From Piper betle (taxonomy: Eukaryota; Streptophyta; Magnoliopsida; Piperales; Piperaceae), in assembly GCA_033002965.1 (NCBI GenBank), contig JAURVB010014964.1:1-64000 (forward strand): 64,000 nucleotides of DNA, given 5' to 3'. The notes below the pieces were generated by a model that was given only the letters and a program-made list of their open reading frames with translations, was not told where the DNA came from and ran no database searches. Shown here piece by piece: positions 1 through 11,614 of this stretch (position 1 is its first letter; the number at the start of each line of letters is the position of its first letter). The position numbers were made by a program, and so were the translations under genes.

Positions 1-596
1 AAATTAAAAAAAATTGAAATAGAAAGTAATTTTCCTTTTTCATTAATTGTCGTGCAATGCACAGTTCGCCTACTAAAATTGTAATTACTATTAGATAGAA
101 GTGTTAATTAATAAATTTGAATTTTGGATTAATGTAAAAACAATTATTCTAAATCACAGATATTTTTTATGAAGGATGAGTGATTTGGTGGGGAAACATT
201 TATTTTTATTATGTATCGTTGGACTTGGGGCATCTTGGAAGCGGGTGATGGGGAGATGAAGATTGAGAGAAGTTTAACAGGAACGGGTTTTCTTGGAGTA
301 ATGACGCTTATACCTTGACAATTTTCTTCCACCAATAAAAATGTTGCATTTATTTTGCTTTTTCAGTGAGCATTTAAGTTAAAATAAAGCTGTTAAATAT
401 AAGGTTGATCATTGAAACTTAATTATTATATTTTTTGTATCCCTATTTTTATAATACTCGCAAACAACGTTTTAGATTTGATAAGAGTAGGCTTAAAATA
501 TCCTACACAATTATTAAATTATTGGGCGATTAGGGTACCTACCAGCAAAAGACTCAAATAATAAATTATAAATATTTCATGTCGAGCCTTTTCCAT

Positions 597-597
<1 letters not shown>
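1..597. repeat. Segmental duplicate, left copy (partner near 48.4 kb)
   Basis: This AT-rich non-coding block matches 48,415-48,930 in the same orientation. Shared stretches include the CATTAATTG region, the AATTTTCTTCC...AAAAATGTTGCATTTATTTTGC segment and the region ending GCCTTTTCCATTAT. The left copy carries about 105 extra bases (roughly 178-285) that the right copy lacks. No coding potential was seen. It ends at a (TA)n microsatellite. Confidence 0.8.

Positions 598-624
<27 letters not shown>
597..624. repeat. (TA)n microsatellite
   Basis: An uninterrupted TA dinucleotide run of about 28 bp lies at the right end of the segmental duplicate. The paralogous copy has no run at the equivalent junction; its TA run begins about 45 bp further on. 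Confidence 0.9.
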
Positions 625-628
<4 letters not shown>

Positions 629-639
629 ATTCAATTAAA

Positions 640-960
640 ACCCTAGAATTGATTAAAACCCACTAAGTTAAAATGAAGCAAAAATTAAGTTACCTAATAA
701 GGTTTAATACTTTATTTATGACCTAATTAATATAATTAAGTGATATTTTAGTGTTGAGTTTATGTGGAGGTTTTGTCTCATTTTGCTTGCTGACGTGACC
801 CAATTATTATTTGGTTCAATTTTTGCATTAGGGATCACAGGTGAGCTCACTTGACTCTCCCTTTATTTCATCTCTACTTGCCTCCTTTCGTAATGAGTTT
901 AACTATGTTTTAGATGTAGTATAAGTGTTATTTTTTATTGTTTTTCCCTCAAATTATTTT
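640..960 (+). repeat. LTR-like relic similar to 21.4-21.7 kb
   Basis: The order of landmarks (AAACCCTA, AAGTTACNTAATNAG, TTTATGTGGAGG, GTGAGCTC, CTTGCTTGAC or TTGCCTCC, TTTTAGATGTAG) matches 21,380-21,670. This suggests a diverged fragment of the same long retrotransposon LTR. It is far from intact and no LTR end could be placed. The similarity is seen by eye; the LTR assignment is inferred. Confidence 0.4.
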
Positions 961-1030
961 TTATTGTTCCAGTAGGTGTAAGCTATCTTTACTCTTTTTT
1001 ATTTTCTCATAATGCACCTTAAAACATTTT

Positions 1031-1345
1031 CAGTGAAGAAATTTTTGAGGGCCATTTAGAAGAACTCTTCTTGGAGTTTAGCATAAAATACACAAAAAAA
1101 CACATAAAATTGAATGTTTTTTACAGAGATGTCAGGGGCTGGGACACGCCTGGTCACCCAGCCGCCAACGTCCTCTTCTTCAAAGATGCCTCGCCGGAAG
1201 GAAAAGGGATGGAAAATGCTCATGGCGTCTCACTCTTTCCCATAGTCAATGTTCCTCAACATCCTCCTTTTCTTCAAAATGCTTCTTTCTTCTTTGGCAC
1301 CATTGTTGTAAAAAACTTTGGATCGAACTAGTTTAAAATAATTCA
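1031..1345 (-). repeat. Dispersed block related to 37.2-37.5, 13.9-14.2 and 61.8-62.1 kb
   Basis: The segment 1,128-1,345 is an inverted copy of 37,240-37,495. Both contain a reading frame with the shared words LFPIVNVPQHPPF and FG(T/A)IVVK. Its left part (1,031-1,110, ending GAAGAACTCTTC...TTTAGCATAAAATAC) matches the reverse complement of 14,120-14,195 and of 62,030-62,095. The 86-codon frame at 1,071-1,331 has no recognised family. The block seems to travel with receptor-kinase upstream DNA, so I treat it as a repeat, not a gene. Confidence 0.6.
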
Positions 1346-2741
1346 TGACTGATTCATTTATTATTTTTAACTGGCAACATTATTTAAATTTTACATATGT
1401 TTATATAAAAATTAATTTATCGAGATTAATAAAATTAAAATAAAAAATAACATCGAAGAAAATATTTTTGCTAAATTATATTTGACTATAAAATACAATT
1501 TTCTTAAACAAGTTTTATAAACTTTAAAGTACTAAATATCGTTTATAGGGGGAAAACATTATCAATAAGAAGATTATAAGTTTAATTCTCTTATATTTTA
1601 CATATAGACTTAAATACATGAGCAACACTTCATATAGCTTATAGGGAGAACACATTTTATTTAGAGCAATTTACTCGGTCACACTATTTGTAGTCAACAT
1701 AGATAAATAAAAATATAAGTAATAAGTATAATTATAAAATTTCAATTCAATCTATACTTCTAACCCTTTCATCTTAATTATCAAAATAATTGTAATAAAA
1801 ATTAATTTTAAAATATCTATTAAATAATGCATCTTTTGAAAATCTAAAAGTAGGTTATAATAATAGAAAAAAGATAAAATTTGACTACATATACACTCTA
1901 CGTTTAATATATATAAATATTATTTTGTGGAACGAACTAAAAAATGTTCAAATGAAATGTATAGCTCATATAAACTATATGAGGTGTAGTTTACCTTAAT
2001 TTTTTCCTTACATATTTTATATCTTTATTTATCATATACTAATCAAATATTGAAATGTACAAATTATGGTGAGAATGGTGATTCATGACTCGTCTATGAA
2101 TAGTCAACAGGTGATTTAAAGACCGATTTTAGCAATTCAATCTATGTATGCTTTTTTGACCCAAATTCTAACCGAGTCAAGTTGAATCAATTTAGAAATG
2201 ATTTTTTTACTTGATTTCAAACGAGATCAAGTTGAAACGGGTGAATCAGTCTGATTCAAACCAATTCTCACAATATTATTCAAGACCATTTTCTAGGATG
2301 GAGCATTCGATCAGTTCAAGTCCAAATTAACTGAATTATATTCGGCCGTTCAGTTGCCCGTGGGTTGGGTTCGGCCCAGGTTTTGCAAATCCTAAATACA
2401 AACCAATATTGAAGACCTGGACCTGAACCTAAATTTATACACAAGCTACACTAATAAAGATATATATATTGCCAAATAGGCTATTGCCAGTGGGTGTCGT
2501 AGTTAAACTTGGCTACCGCTTACCTACGGCAACTCTAATGGCAAATTTATAAAAAAGAATTAAGAATATAAATATTTAGCCACCACTACATGTGGTAAGT
2601 TAAAAATATAAATAATAATACAAAAATCTCCTGCCGGGCTGGCCGATGCCTGGGCAATTAGGTGGAGGTGATGGCTGCCTGGCCACCAGTGAGTATTTTG
2701 TGGTGGTGGGGACCGCTGTGGCGGGGGATGGCAGTGTTGGG
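1346..2741. other. AT-rich intergenic DNA
   Basis: No gene was recognised. The first 300 bases continue the inverted duplication with about 36,985-37,240, with landmarks such as AAGTACTAAATATCGTTTAT. The stretch around 2,440-2,740 changes abruptly in composition and has GC-rich patches before the kinase relic, but no termini or coding domain were seen. Confidence 0.6.
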
Positions 2742-3456
2742 GACGGCCATTGATGTCGTTTCAGCACTAGATTATCTGAATTTAGTTCAAAGACTACATG
2801 TGGTCATTGATGTCGCTTCAGCACTAGATTATCTTCATAATCAGTGCCATGATTCAATCATTCATTGTGACTTGAAGCCAAGCAATATTCTTCTTGACGA
2901 TGAAATGCTAGCCCATGTTGGTGATTTTGGATTGGCTAAGTTTGCCAATGTAGATTCAAGCAATCCATCCGGAGGTGGAAGTAGCTCAATGGCAATCAAG
3001 GGAACTATTGGGTATGTTCCTCCAGATAATCATATTTCTTCTAATCAAGACTTTTTCTTTTTTCTATTTCCCTTCCAACTTATTGATTGGTATTAATAGT
3101 CAGATGGTTAACTTGCAGAGTATGGTATAGGAGGCGAGATATCCACAAGAGGAGATGTGTCTAGCTATGGAGTTGTTCTGCTTGAGTTGTTTATCGGAAA
3201 GAGGCCAACTGATGAGGTTTCACTGAAAGGATTAAGCATCCATGAATATGTGAAGCATGCTTTTCCTTGGCAAGTTGTGGAGATAGTCGATCCTAAAATC
3301 TTTCCACGTGAGGTTCACAACCATGGAGCTACAAGGAAACGCTTAGTGGCGATTCGTCAAGTTGGAATAGCTTGCACAATGATGTCACCACATGAACGTC
3401 CAACAATCAAAGTTGTGCTCAATGATATTCATGCCGTTAGAACCTTTATTCTTTAA
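2742..3456 (+). pseudogene. Copy A: LRR-XII receptor kinase, C-terminal kinase half only
   Basis: Two exons encode the C-terminal half of a Ser/Thr receptor kinase. Exon 1 has the catalytic loop HCDLKPSNILL, the DFGLAK magnesium loop and GTIGYVPP. Exon 2 (3,119-3,456) starts [14 protein letters not shown] and runs through FIGKRPTDE to a natural stop. The HCD motif (Cys before Asp) marks a non-RD kinase, typical of LRR-XII pattern-recognition receptors. Oddities: the N-lobe and ectodomain are missing; a 57-bp segment is duplicated in frame (2,747-2,777 against 2,804-2,834); and the intron donor reads AT where the paralogous copy D has GT. It is probably a relic; a transcript could not splice this intron normally. 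Confidence 0.85.
3026..3118 (+). other. Intron of copy A with a mutated donor
   Basis: The exon 1/intron junction reads CCTCCAG then ATAATCAT. The same junction in copy D (41,051-41,064) reads CCTCCAG then GTAATCAT. The acceptor AACTTGCAG ends at 3,118 and is intact, and joining at these points restores PPEYG. The G-to-A change at the donor's first base should abolish canonical splicing. Confidence 0.8.
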
Positions 3457-3639
3457 TAGAATATGCTATTCTGATTAAACAAACATTTGATCATCTTGTG
3501 CCAAAGTTGTTGTTCTAATTACAAATGTATTGATTATGTTGTATCTATCTATCTATCTTTAATATATAATAAGGGAACATGTGAAAAACTTTTAATGAGA
3601 GAGAAACAAATGTCACAAATCTTTAATATATAACACCAT

Positions 3640-4320
3640 AACAATTTGCTAAATCGAACACTACCCAAAGTAGTTTCAAATTTAAAGAATGTAGGGGCTC
3701 TTTATGCTATCAATAATAGTTTATCAGGTGAAATTCCTTTGCTCATTAGGATCTCGCACAAGCATGGAGGGTACCTATTTGCAACGTAATTTCTTCCATG
3801 GAAGCATTCCTATGACCCTTGAGAACATAAAAAACTTTTGAGAAATAGATCTTTCTCAAAACAAATTTTTTGGTTCAATTCCAAGTTTTCTGGGGAAATT
3901 GTTAATTTCCTTAACTTGTCATTAAAAACTTTGAGGGAGCTGTTCCTTACGAGGGAGTCTTTCAAAATGCAAGTGGAGTAGACATGAAGGTGAATGAATT
4001 GAAATGTGGTGGTCCTCTCATTCTTCATTTACCAGCATGTTCAAAAGAAGTCTATGGGAAAAAGAGTTCCAAAGCTTTGCATGTGATAATCCCACTGCTC
4101 TGCTGCTCATTTATACTCATCTAACTCTTGTGCTTTCTGGGTGTGTATTACTGGAAAAGAAAATCGAGGATAGAACAACCCGCTACTCTTGTTCTTGGTG
4201 AGAATCATCCAAAAGTCTCATACCAGAATTTGATGAAGGCAAGTGATAGATTCTCGTTGGAGAGTGTGGAATGTGAAGGAAGATATGAGAATCATCTGGG
4301 CCATACAATATTGTGGTGAC
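3640..4320 (+). pseudogene. Copy B: LRR-XII receptor kinase, last LRRs, membrane segment and kinase start
   Basis: In changing frames this reads as the end of an LRR ectodomain (words such as DLSQNKFFGSIP and the terminal YEGVFQNASG), a CGG...LPAC capping motif, a hydrophobic segment around HVIIPLLCCSFIL (about 4,080-4,160), a basic stop-transfer YWKRKSR and the juxtamembrane/kinase start VSYQNLMKASDRFS. A stop interrupts the membrane segment and several frameshifts occur. The reading breaks off at about 4,265, before the P-loop. It lies just after the kinase end of copy A, so A and B come from two adjacent ancestral genes. Confidence 0.8.
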
Positions 4321-4900
4321 TATGGAATGACTTCCCATTGAGTGTATCGGGATATGGTGGTGATTATGGTTTGGGCCTTATTGGCCATAGTACGGCAATT
4401 TACTGTTGAGTATCTCTGGTTCATGTTCATGTTGATTATATTGATTATGATTAGGCTATATTGTCCATATTTTGGTAAGATGATGTGGGCATGGAAAAGT
4501 TCTATTTTTATCTTGAAGTTTTCTTTGGATAATAAGTAATCCATTTGTTAGTTCGGAATTGTTTTCTATAATTATTTTTGGATGAGAAATTGTTTATTAC
4601 TAACGTATATTTTCTATATAGTGTGGTATTCTAGGTTTGTCTAAAAAGACTTAAGGATCGAAAATGACTCATGGGATGCTGTCTTGCCAACTGTTGTGTG
4701 TTGTGCTTGTTGATGTACAGCTGGTAGACTATTAATGTAAATACCATATCGGGCTAGTGAACCAATATGATTACCCATGTGAGGCTAATGGGCGGTATAA
4801 TGAAAATAGTATTCTCAGGTAGTGGGCCACTTTGGACTCATGAATGAAAGCCTGCGGGCCTTGAATTATAGAGTTGTTTTGTCATAGGCTAACTTGTGTT
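4321..4900. other. Spacer without recognisable genes
   Basis: This is mixed-composition DNA between receptor relics B and C. The open frames here (for example 4,342-4,539 on + and 4,320-4,544 on -) are short, overlap each other on opposite strands and match nothing I recognise. Confidence 0.6.
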
Positions 4901-4904
4901 TGAT

Positions 4905-5060
4905 GGATCAACTTGGAGCATAACAAGCTCCATGGCCAAATTTCTCCCCTGCTTGGTCTCCTCAATAGGCTTGAGCATTTAAATCTCAGTTATAACTCAC
5001 TCACAGGTCAGATTCCCATCACGGTGTACAAATCTGAGGGTTCTTAATCTTGGTAGCAAC
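4905..5060 (+). pseudogene. Copy C, left part: N-terminal LRR fragment
   Basis: In broken frame this encodes leucine-rich repeat text very close to gene F at 63.65-63.80 kb (HNKLHGQI, LGLLNRLEHLNLSYNSL, TGQIPI). It stops exactly where the chromovirus LTR begins at 5,061. The reading resumes after the element at 13,486, so this and the next LRR fragment were one gene before insertion. A stop codon and a small deletion lie before the insertion point. Confidence 0.85.
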
Positions 5061-6973
5061 TGTCACGGGGCTCTTTTAGGCTATAATTTTTCAACCTAAA
5101 TCACACCATGTGCAGCGAATTTCCCCTTGGAAATACCAGCCCTCCACAAGTACGCAACCGGAAACGAACGCCTGCAATGCTTGTAAACAGCATACAACCA
5201 ATACAAACACACCGAACCCTATTACTGCACCCGAACTACACAATGCATGCAACTAAGGACTAACGGCAACGGGCCCAAACAGCGACACCCAGTAACACAC
5301 GCGCACAGCAATACTGCTATCACAGCAAGTACCACTACGCCAAGCAATTGCAGCGCACCCAACAATCCCAAATACCGCTATACCCAATGCACGGTATGAC
5401 AAGTTCTTGGAATCCATCCGAACTCGTCATGGCAACCAAACCAGATGTTGACATTGACAATTACAGAACCTCTGTTCCAACCTTTATTCCAATCACTGGA
5501 CAGAGGATTACAAGCAATCTCACCCCGACTACTTGTTCATCGTGGACATGCAAACCCCAACGACGTGTGGCCCTCTTTCCTGATAGGAAGGTCGTGAGGC
5601 TAATGAGAAACCCGTCTCACAAGTAATCCTCACTCACAACCCCAAGTCGTCCCCCTGGATAGACTTGTTACATGCAATTCACTTCGCCTGAAAAGCACAA
5701 GGTTGCTGGGATGCAGAATGTGTACCTTGATCACCCTGGTCGATGAATGCACCAATAGCACCGTGAAGTTCCAGTCCCTTGGTGTAAAGGTCTGGCAGCA
5801 ACAACTTCACCGTCTTCCTCTCCTGATCATGGCAAGCACTTCTCCACTTGACACTTCAACACAATTCCCTCAATGCATCCTCTCTGCAATTCTCCTCTAA
5901 GTCCGTCCCTAAATTTGGCGTCCTTATGTGCAGATTACTCCGTGTCTATCTTCAACTCCCGAAGATACAGTTCAGATTTGATAACGTGTCTTCTATCCAC
6001 GCTTGTCATGTTTATCCAAAGCTAGTCAACATTATCCCACTCCTCATTGCCTGTAGCATATCGTGATATTTCTTCAATATATGATATCGTAATCTTTTCC
6101 CCAAGATATGATATCTCTATCTCTATCGGCAACAAACTTTTGCCAAATCCCTTGGCTGCACCGCTAGTCACCATGTCTCACCCCTGGCTCGACCCTAGCT
6201 CTTGCTCGATCATCAGATTAACCTCACAGCCTTTGCCGCTGAAAATGTCAGAACTCGCTCCTATTGGAATCCAGTACTGCTCCAAACACCGGTACTCGCT
6301 ACCGCTGGAATCTCGGTACCGCACACAACACTGGCATGCCGCTATTTGGCCCGGCACGCTCTTGCACTCGTGCACCGCTACCACTCGTTGCTTGCTACTG
6401 CTCACACTGCATGCCCATGCCGACACCCAGTACCGCTATTTGCATCGGTACCGCTGTGCTGCACGCTGCTCAACACGCTCTCGGTTGCTGCCTGGTATGC
6501 TGCTCGGCAGGTTGCACGGCACTGCTCGATCCACTATTGGTAAGATGATCAGTAGAATGCTCGGTAAGCTCGGTTGTTCCTCAACCTCGCACCGCCGACG
6601 CATATACCGACATGCTCGTCACACCTAGTCCTAGTCATGATGCTCGGTCATCAGCCACCCAACTCGCGCCAACTCTCGAACCAGCACTCCATTCTGAGGT
6701 TTCTCGGTCTCAAACACAACCACATGCTTGGTACTCCATTTACCACTACATATGCCGCTACTCACTGTGTCCCGACACTTTGCTCGCCAGCAGTCCTCAG
6801 TCACTTGACAGCTACATGCACCATGGTTCGTCTACCTGCAACTATAACACGGATTAGTGTGGCTAGTTGTTTTCACCACTAGGATAGCCCCAGCTACCCC
6901 TCATGACGCGGGAACAATATGGACAACCACCAAACCCTAGCCCCATCTCGTCATATGGACTAGACCCGTAACA
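5061..6973 (-). repeat. 3' LTR of the chromovirus (1,913 bp)
   Basis: It starts TGTCACGGGG and ends CCCGTAACA on the + strand and pairs with 11,615-13,485. It contains repeated GCTCGGTA-type and TACCGCT-type words. The several overlapping frames here on both strands are not genes. Confidence 0.9.
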
Positions 6974-7047
6974 GTCCTCCCCCACCAATGAGACCCGATG
7001 TCCTCATCGGAGGGTTAAGTCCTCCCCAGTACTTCTTGATCTTCTTC

Positions 7048-7236
7048 TCAAATTACCATACACTCCCAGCTAGCCTCGCTTTTTGGCTCCCCTTTCCATT
7101 TTATCAAATACTCCATCCTCTCGTTTGTAGAACCATGGCCGACCCGCCTGTACTCCAAAATTTTCCCCACCTGCTTCTCATACTGTTGGTGGAGCTCTCT
7201 TTGGATGAGCTCTTCACGGATTGACCAAATCTTCAT
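7048..7236 (-). pseudogene. Chromodomain at the end of the chromovirus integrase
   Basis: The reading shows EKQVGKILEYRRV followed by MEYLIKWKGEP and ASWE. This is the aromatic-cage and KWKG pattern of chromodomains fused to chromovirus integrases, which direct integration towards marked chromatin. It lies at the 3' end of the coding region, close to the polypurine tract, as expected. Confidence 0.85.
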
Positions 7237-7773
7237 GGAATGGTTTGAGAAAACTATGTAATGTTGGGTGAAGTTTGTACCTCTCAGGAAGTTTCAACTG
7301 GTATGCCACATTCCCGATGACCTTCTCCACCTCAAAAGGACCATCGTACTGTTGCACCAATGCCCTGTGCACCTCGGTACTCCTGATCTTCTTCTAGATC
7401 TGTGGTGTGAGCTTCTAGCATTACGTGGTCCCCTATGCTGAATGATAATGGTCTCCTCTCAAGTCCGCGTATCTCTTCATCTGGCTTGTTGCTTTGGCAA
7501 GTGCGTCCACTGCATCCTCATACAAGTCATGCCTGTCTCTAGCAAACCTGTATGCAGCTGGACACTTCACTCCACGTCAATGTAGAGCAACCTCCTGTGG
7601 TGTCAGAGGCTGATGGCCTATTGCAACCTTGAAAGGACTAAGCCCCATAGCTGAAGAACGATGTAGATTATAACTAAACTGCGCCACATCGAGAAGTTCC
7701 AACCAGTTCTTATGGCTGGCTACCTCAAGTACTCCTCGAGTAAGGCATTCGTCCTCTCAGTCTGCTCGTCAGT

Positions 7774-8517
7774 CTAAGGATGGTTGGCTGTAGAAAAGTT
7801 CAGCTTGCTCCCTAGCAACCCGAACAACCCCGTCCAAAATCTACCTGTGAATCTGCCGTCTCGATCACTCACTAAATCCGCCAGCACTTCAAAGTTCTTG
7901 ACAACGTTCCTAAAGAACAACTTTGCAGCTGTCTTGACTGAGCATGCATGTGGTGTTGCTGCAAACATGACGTACTTTGAGAACCGATCTATTACCACCA
8001 ACACTGAAGACATTCCCTTAACCCTGGGAAAACCTGACACGAAGTCTAACGAAATTGAACTCCATGGTCTCGTCGGTGTGGGTAGTGGCTACAGCAAACT
8101 AGCCTCTAGTCTTCGTTCTACCTTGTCCTGCTAACACACCAAACAGAACTTCAAGAAAGCCTCAATATCAGCCTCCATCCTAGGCCAATAATACACTCGT
8201 GACATGAGTGCATACATCTGGTCCCTACCTGGATGTCCTGCCCACTGGGTATCATGGAACTCCTCCATAAGCTTTCGTCTGAGTCTACCATTAGGAATAT
8301 ATAGTCGACCCCCACTAGCATAGACTATCCCATCATCTAGCCAATACTTACGAACCAGTCCCCCACTGATCCTGTCAACCAGCTTTCGGTATTCCAGATC
8401 TATCTTTGCTAACTCCTTGACTTGCCCCAGCAGCTCAGTTTCTATCTCACTCAAGGCCGCCACCATCTCCATGTTCTTCCTACTCAGTGCATCTGCACAC
8501 CTAGTTGGTGTAACCAC
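7774..8517 (-). pseudogene. Chromovirus integrase (zinc-binding and core)
   Basis: Two adjacent open pieces cover the integrase. 8,131-8,517 holds the H2C2 region (HPGRDQMYALMSRVYYWPRM then CLVC). 7,774-8,040 holds the rve core (VLVVIDRFSKY and LVSDRDGRFTG). Stops and frameshifts separate them, and the DDE glutamate region is truncated at the end of the second frame. The enzyme would insert the DNA copy into the host chromosome; this copy cannot make an intact protein. Confidence 0.85.
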
Positions 8518-8607
8518 TCAAAGTCATACTCGGCCGGAAACTCTTGCCACCTTGCCTGTCATGGAGACAACTTCTTCTGGTTCTTGAAGAAGGTGTTAGC
8601 AACATTG

Positions 8608-9069
8608 TCAGTGTATGACAATGAACTTTGATCCCAATAAGTACACTCGCCAAACCCTAAGATAATGTACTACTGCGAGCATCTCCTTCTCATGAGCTGA
8701 GTACCTTGTCTCTACTTCTTTTGGCTTCCAGCTCTTGAAAGCTATAGGGTGCCCACCCTGCTGTAGTACTCCTCCCACGACTCTGTCTGAAGCATCTGTC
8801 ACTACCTCAAATGGTTGATTGAAATCTGGCACTTTCAATATTGGCTCCGATGAAATCGTTGCTTTCAACTGTTCAAAAGTGGCTTGGCATGGCCCTGACC
8901 ACGCCCATGACTGATTCTTCCTCAACAGATCAGTCAATGGTGACACTACATGGTTGTACCCATGTATGAATTTCCTGTAATAGCTGGCCAGCCCTAGGAA
9001 GCTCCTCAACTCTGCCACCTTAGTCGGCTCAGGCCAGTCCACTATGGCCTTCACCTTGGATTCCCCCAT
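8608..9069 (-). pseudogene. Chromovirus RT connection and RNase H domain
   Basis: The frame opens with [18 protein letters not shown] and continues through [23 protein letters not shown] and [18 protein letters not shown], the standard gypsy RT thumb followed by RNase H. RNase H degrades the RNA strand of the RNA:DNA hybrid. The RNase H domain runs on into broken frame below 8,608. Confidence 0.85.
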
Positions 9070-9200
9070 TCACACCTCACCTTGGCCAATACGATGCCCT
9101 AGGAAGATGATCTACCCTAGACCAAACTCACACTTTTCCTTTTCATGAAAAGTTGTTGTTCCCTTAGCCATCCCAATACTTGCTTTAAATGACCCGAGTC

Positions 9201-10120
9201 CTACTCCTCGGTCTCATTGTACACGACTATATCATCCAGATACACAACCACGAACTTGTCTATAAAGTCTCTGAAGGTGTGGTTCATCAAGTTGCAAAAC
9301 GTAGCTGGTGCGTTCATCAACCCGAATGGCATTACGATGAATTCAAATGACCCACACCTCATAATCATAGTCGTCTTCGAGATATCCGCCGGTGCAATCC
9401 AGACTTGCCAATATCCTGATGTCAGGTCCAACTTAGTAAAGACTCTTGCCTTACTCAGTCGATCAAGCAAGCCAGCTATAAGTGGAACTGGGTACTTGTT
9501 CTTAATCGTCACCTTGTTTAGTCCCCTGTAGTCAACACATAGCCTGAAAGTACCATCTGTCTTCTCCTGTAAAAGAACCAGTGCTCCATATAGTGCAATA
9601 GATGGCTAATCTTCCCTGAATCCAGCAGGTCCCCTAGCTGGATTTTCAGCTTTGTGAGTTCCTTCGGCGACATCCTGTATGGTGCCTTCGCTAGTGCCCT
9701 AGTCCCTGGCTCCAGCTCGATCCCGTGTTCAACCGATCTCTTGGGAGGTAACCAGTCTGACAACTCTGACGGCATTATATCAGAACACTCTTCTAGTAAC
9801 CCACTTAGGAAATCTGGGACCACCACCACATGATCCAGACTAGTCTCAACTAATGCAGCATGATAGGTCAAGTCACCCCGTTTGCACCCCTTAGCTAGCT
9901 GCATTGCCGACAGCTGCTGTCCACTGAAAGTGCCGTCCTTGACCCTCGAAGGTCCCCCTTGACCATGAATAAAGCTTGCACCTGCCCTGTCTATAATCAT
10001 TCCTCCAAGCTGTGGGAACACTCCCACTCCAGCAGTATGCATGAAAGCATTGCCCAGAATGAGATTGAAGTCATCCATTTCTATCACCATCAGATCTATC
10101 CTGCCCTCATACTCTCCCAA
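9201..10120 (-). pseudogene. Chromovirus protease end and reverse transcriptase
   Basis: 9,518-10,120 covers the end of the retropepsin-like domain (DFNLILGNAFMHTA, where ILG is the C-terminal fold motif) and the start of RT (ALAKAPYRMSPKEL). 9,201-9,512 continues RT with IKNKYPVPLI, FTKLDLTSGYWQV, MPFGLMNAPATF and the catalytic VVYLDDIVVY. The YLDD aspartates are intact, but frames are broken between the pieces, so no full protein is possible. Confidence 0.9.
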
Positions 10121-10229
10121 GCGTATCCTGACATTCTTGGAAATCCTTCCACTTGACTAGCCTATGAGTTCTCTGCTTTGATCTTGCTTATGTTGATCCC
10201 TATTTTCAGCCCCAGCTCCGTAGCCATCC

Positions 10230-10330
10230 CTTCAAGACAAAATTGTGTGTCGCACTAGTATCAATCAAGGCTGAAACTCTCCTCCAATTCACTACAACCG
10301 GCACATACATCAGATTAGCTCCCTTTGAAG
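10230..10330 (-). pseudogene. Chromovirus aspartic protease active-site region
   Basis: Minus-strand translation around 10,250-10,290 gives VSALIDTSATHNFV. This matches the retropepsin active-site pattern D-T/S-G-A-T-H except that Gly is Ser. The catalytic Asp is kept. The surrounding frame is interrupted. Confidence 0.7.
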
Positions 10331-10419
10331 CTGCACATCCAAGTATCTAAAGGGTAGATGCTCGAGCAGGAGGAGCCCCTTCCCCCTGGTCCTCATCTGT
10401 AGCTTCCACCAAGGCACTG

Positions 10420-11466
10420 ATCTTGCCCTTAGTCAGACACGCATTAGCCCTATGCGGTTCATTGCACATAGAAACATCCGGACTTCGTCACATCAGTCAC
10501 CAGAGTGCTGTCCACTGCTCTGAAGCTAAAGTTCTTATTCTTCTTTCCTTTCGGCTTGGACAACCTCACCTTGCCCTCATGCTAGTTGTCTCGACCTGCC
10601 TTGGACTTCCTGGTCGGGTCCTCATCCTTAGCGCCCGAGATAGTCTTGAAATCCACCAAAGCATTGGCAACTACCAATGCTACAGGTAAGTCTTGTACCT
10701 TCTGCCGCTTAAGCTCTATATGTGCCCATGGCTGCAAACCATTAATAAAATTAAACAGTTTACCATCCTTAGACATATTTTTGATGTCCAAAAGACAATA
10801 GCTAAACTCTTTGACATTTTCCCTAACTATGCCTGTCTGTCTTACCTTTTTCAGTCAATCCTTTGCCACCCATGTAGTGTTGGTTGGTAAAAACTACTCC
10901 CGATGTTCCCTCTTCAAGAACTGCTAAGTCTCTATCCTAGGGCGACCAGCATTCTCATCTTCTTCAGGGTGAGTCATGTACCACAATTTGGCATCCCCAT
11001 ACATAAACATACTAGCCATAGAAACCTGCATTTCTCCAGGAACTTTCATAGCAGTGAAATACTCTTGCATGTCGGAGATGAAGTTTTCCAGATCCTTGGC
11101 TGATCTATTCCCCTCAAACTTTCTTGGCTCTGGCACCTTAAGCCTACCTAAAACTGAGTTATCTCTTTCTGCCACACTGTCAGCAATGCCTAGCTGAGTC
11201 TGCTCTAGAAACTCTCACTTCAGCAACTCAACCTCTGTTTGCAAGCCTTCAAACACATCCCTGAGATTTCCCAACATCCCAGCCGTCTCACCTGCATGAC
11301 TGGATTCAGCTTATGCTCCAACCAGAGCACTCAAGTCCCTCATCCCGTCAGTCAGGGACTGCAGTCGGTTGAAGATGGTATGCGCATCTTCTCGGTCAGT
11401 AGGCCCTCCTACTAACACTTCCAGCCTTGCAACTCTATCCCTCAGAGCTTCTGCTCGTGTATCCAT
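10420..11466 (-). pseudogene. Chromovirus gag, broken
   Basis: A start at about 11,466 opens MDTRAEALRDRVARLEVLV, a coiled-coil-like gag N-terminus, and stops near 11,312. Later pieces carry capsid-like text (VPEPRKFEGNRSAKDLENFI at about 11,080-11,130; FNFINGLQPWAHIELKRQ at about 10,715-10,760). A frameshifted zinc knuckle C-X2-C-NEPHRANAC lies near 10,440-10,480. Gag forms the particle that encloses the RNA. At least three frame breaks occur. Confidence 0.75.
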
Positions 11467-11599
11467 TGTTGTTCGATACTTCGGTATGGTATGGAGGCCT
11501 TCCCCTGAAAGCTGTGTTGCACAAAAGCCTTCTCCTGAATCAGACCTTGGCTTGAACCCTAGAACTTTGCCCGAATGTGCTCGAGCCTTCGTCGAACCG

Positions 11600-11611
11600 T
11601 GCTCTGATACC
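11600..11611 (-). other. Primer-binding site of the chromovirus
   Basis: The minus strand reads GGTATCAGAGCA, starting three bases after the 5' LTR end. It is complementary to the 3' end of initiator tRNA-Met, the usual primer of gypsy elements. Confidence 0.85.
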
Positions 11612-11614
11612 TGC

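Noticed and set aside
3026..3118. AT-AC (U12) intron as explanation for the AT donor
   Set aside because: The acceptor is AG, the donor lacks the U12 ATATCCTT consensus, and the paralogue has a normal GT.
6047..6882. 193-codon and overlapping ORFs on the + strand
   Set aside because: They fall inside the chromovirus LTR, overlap in three frames and are absent or broken in the other LTR copy.
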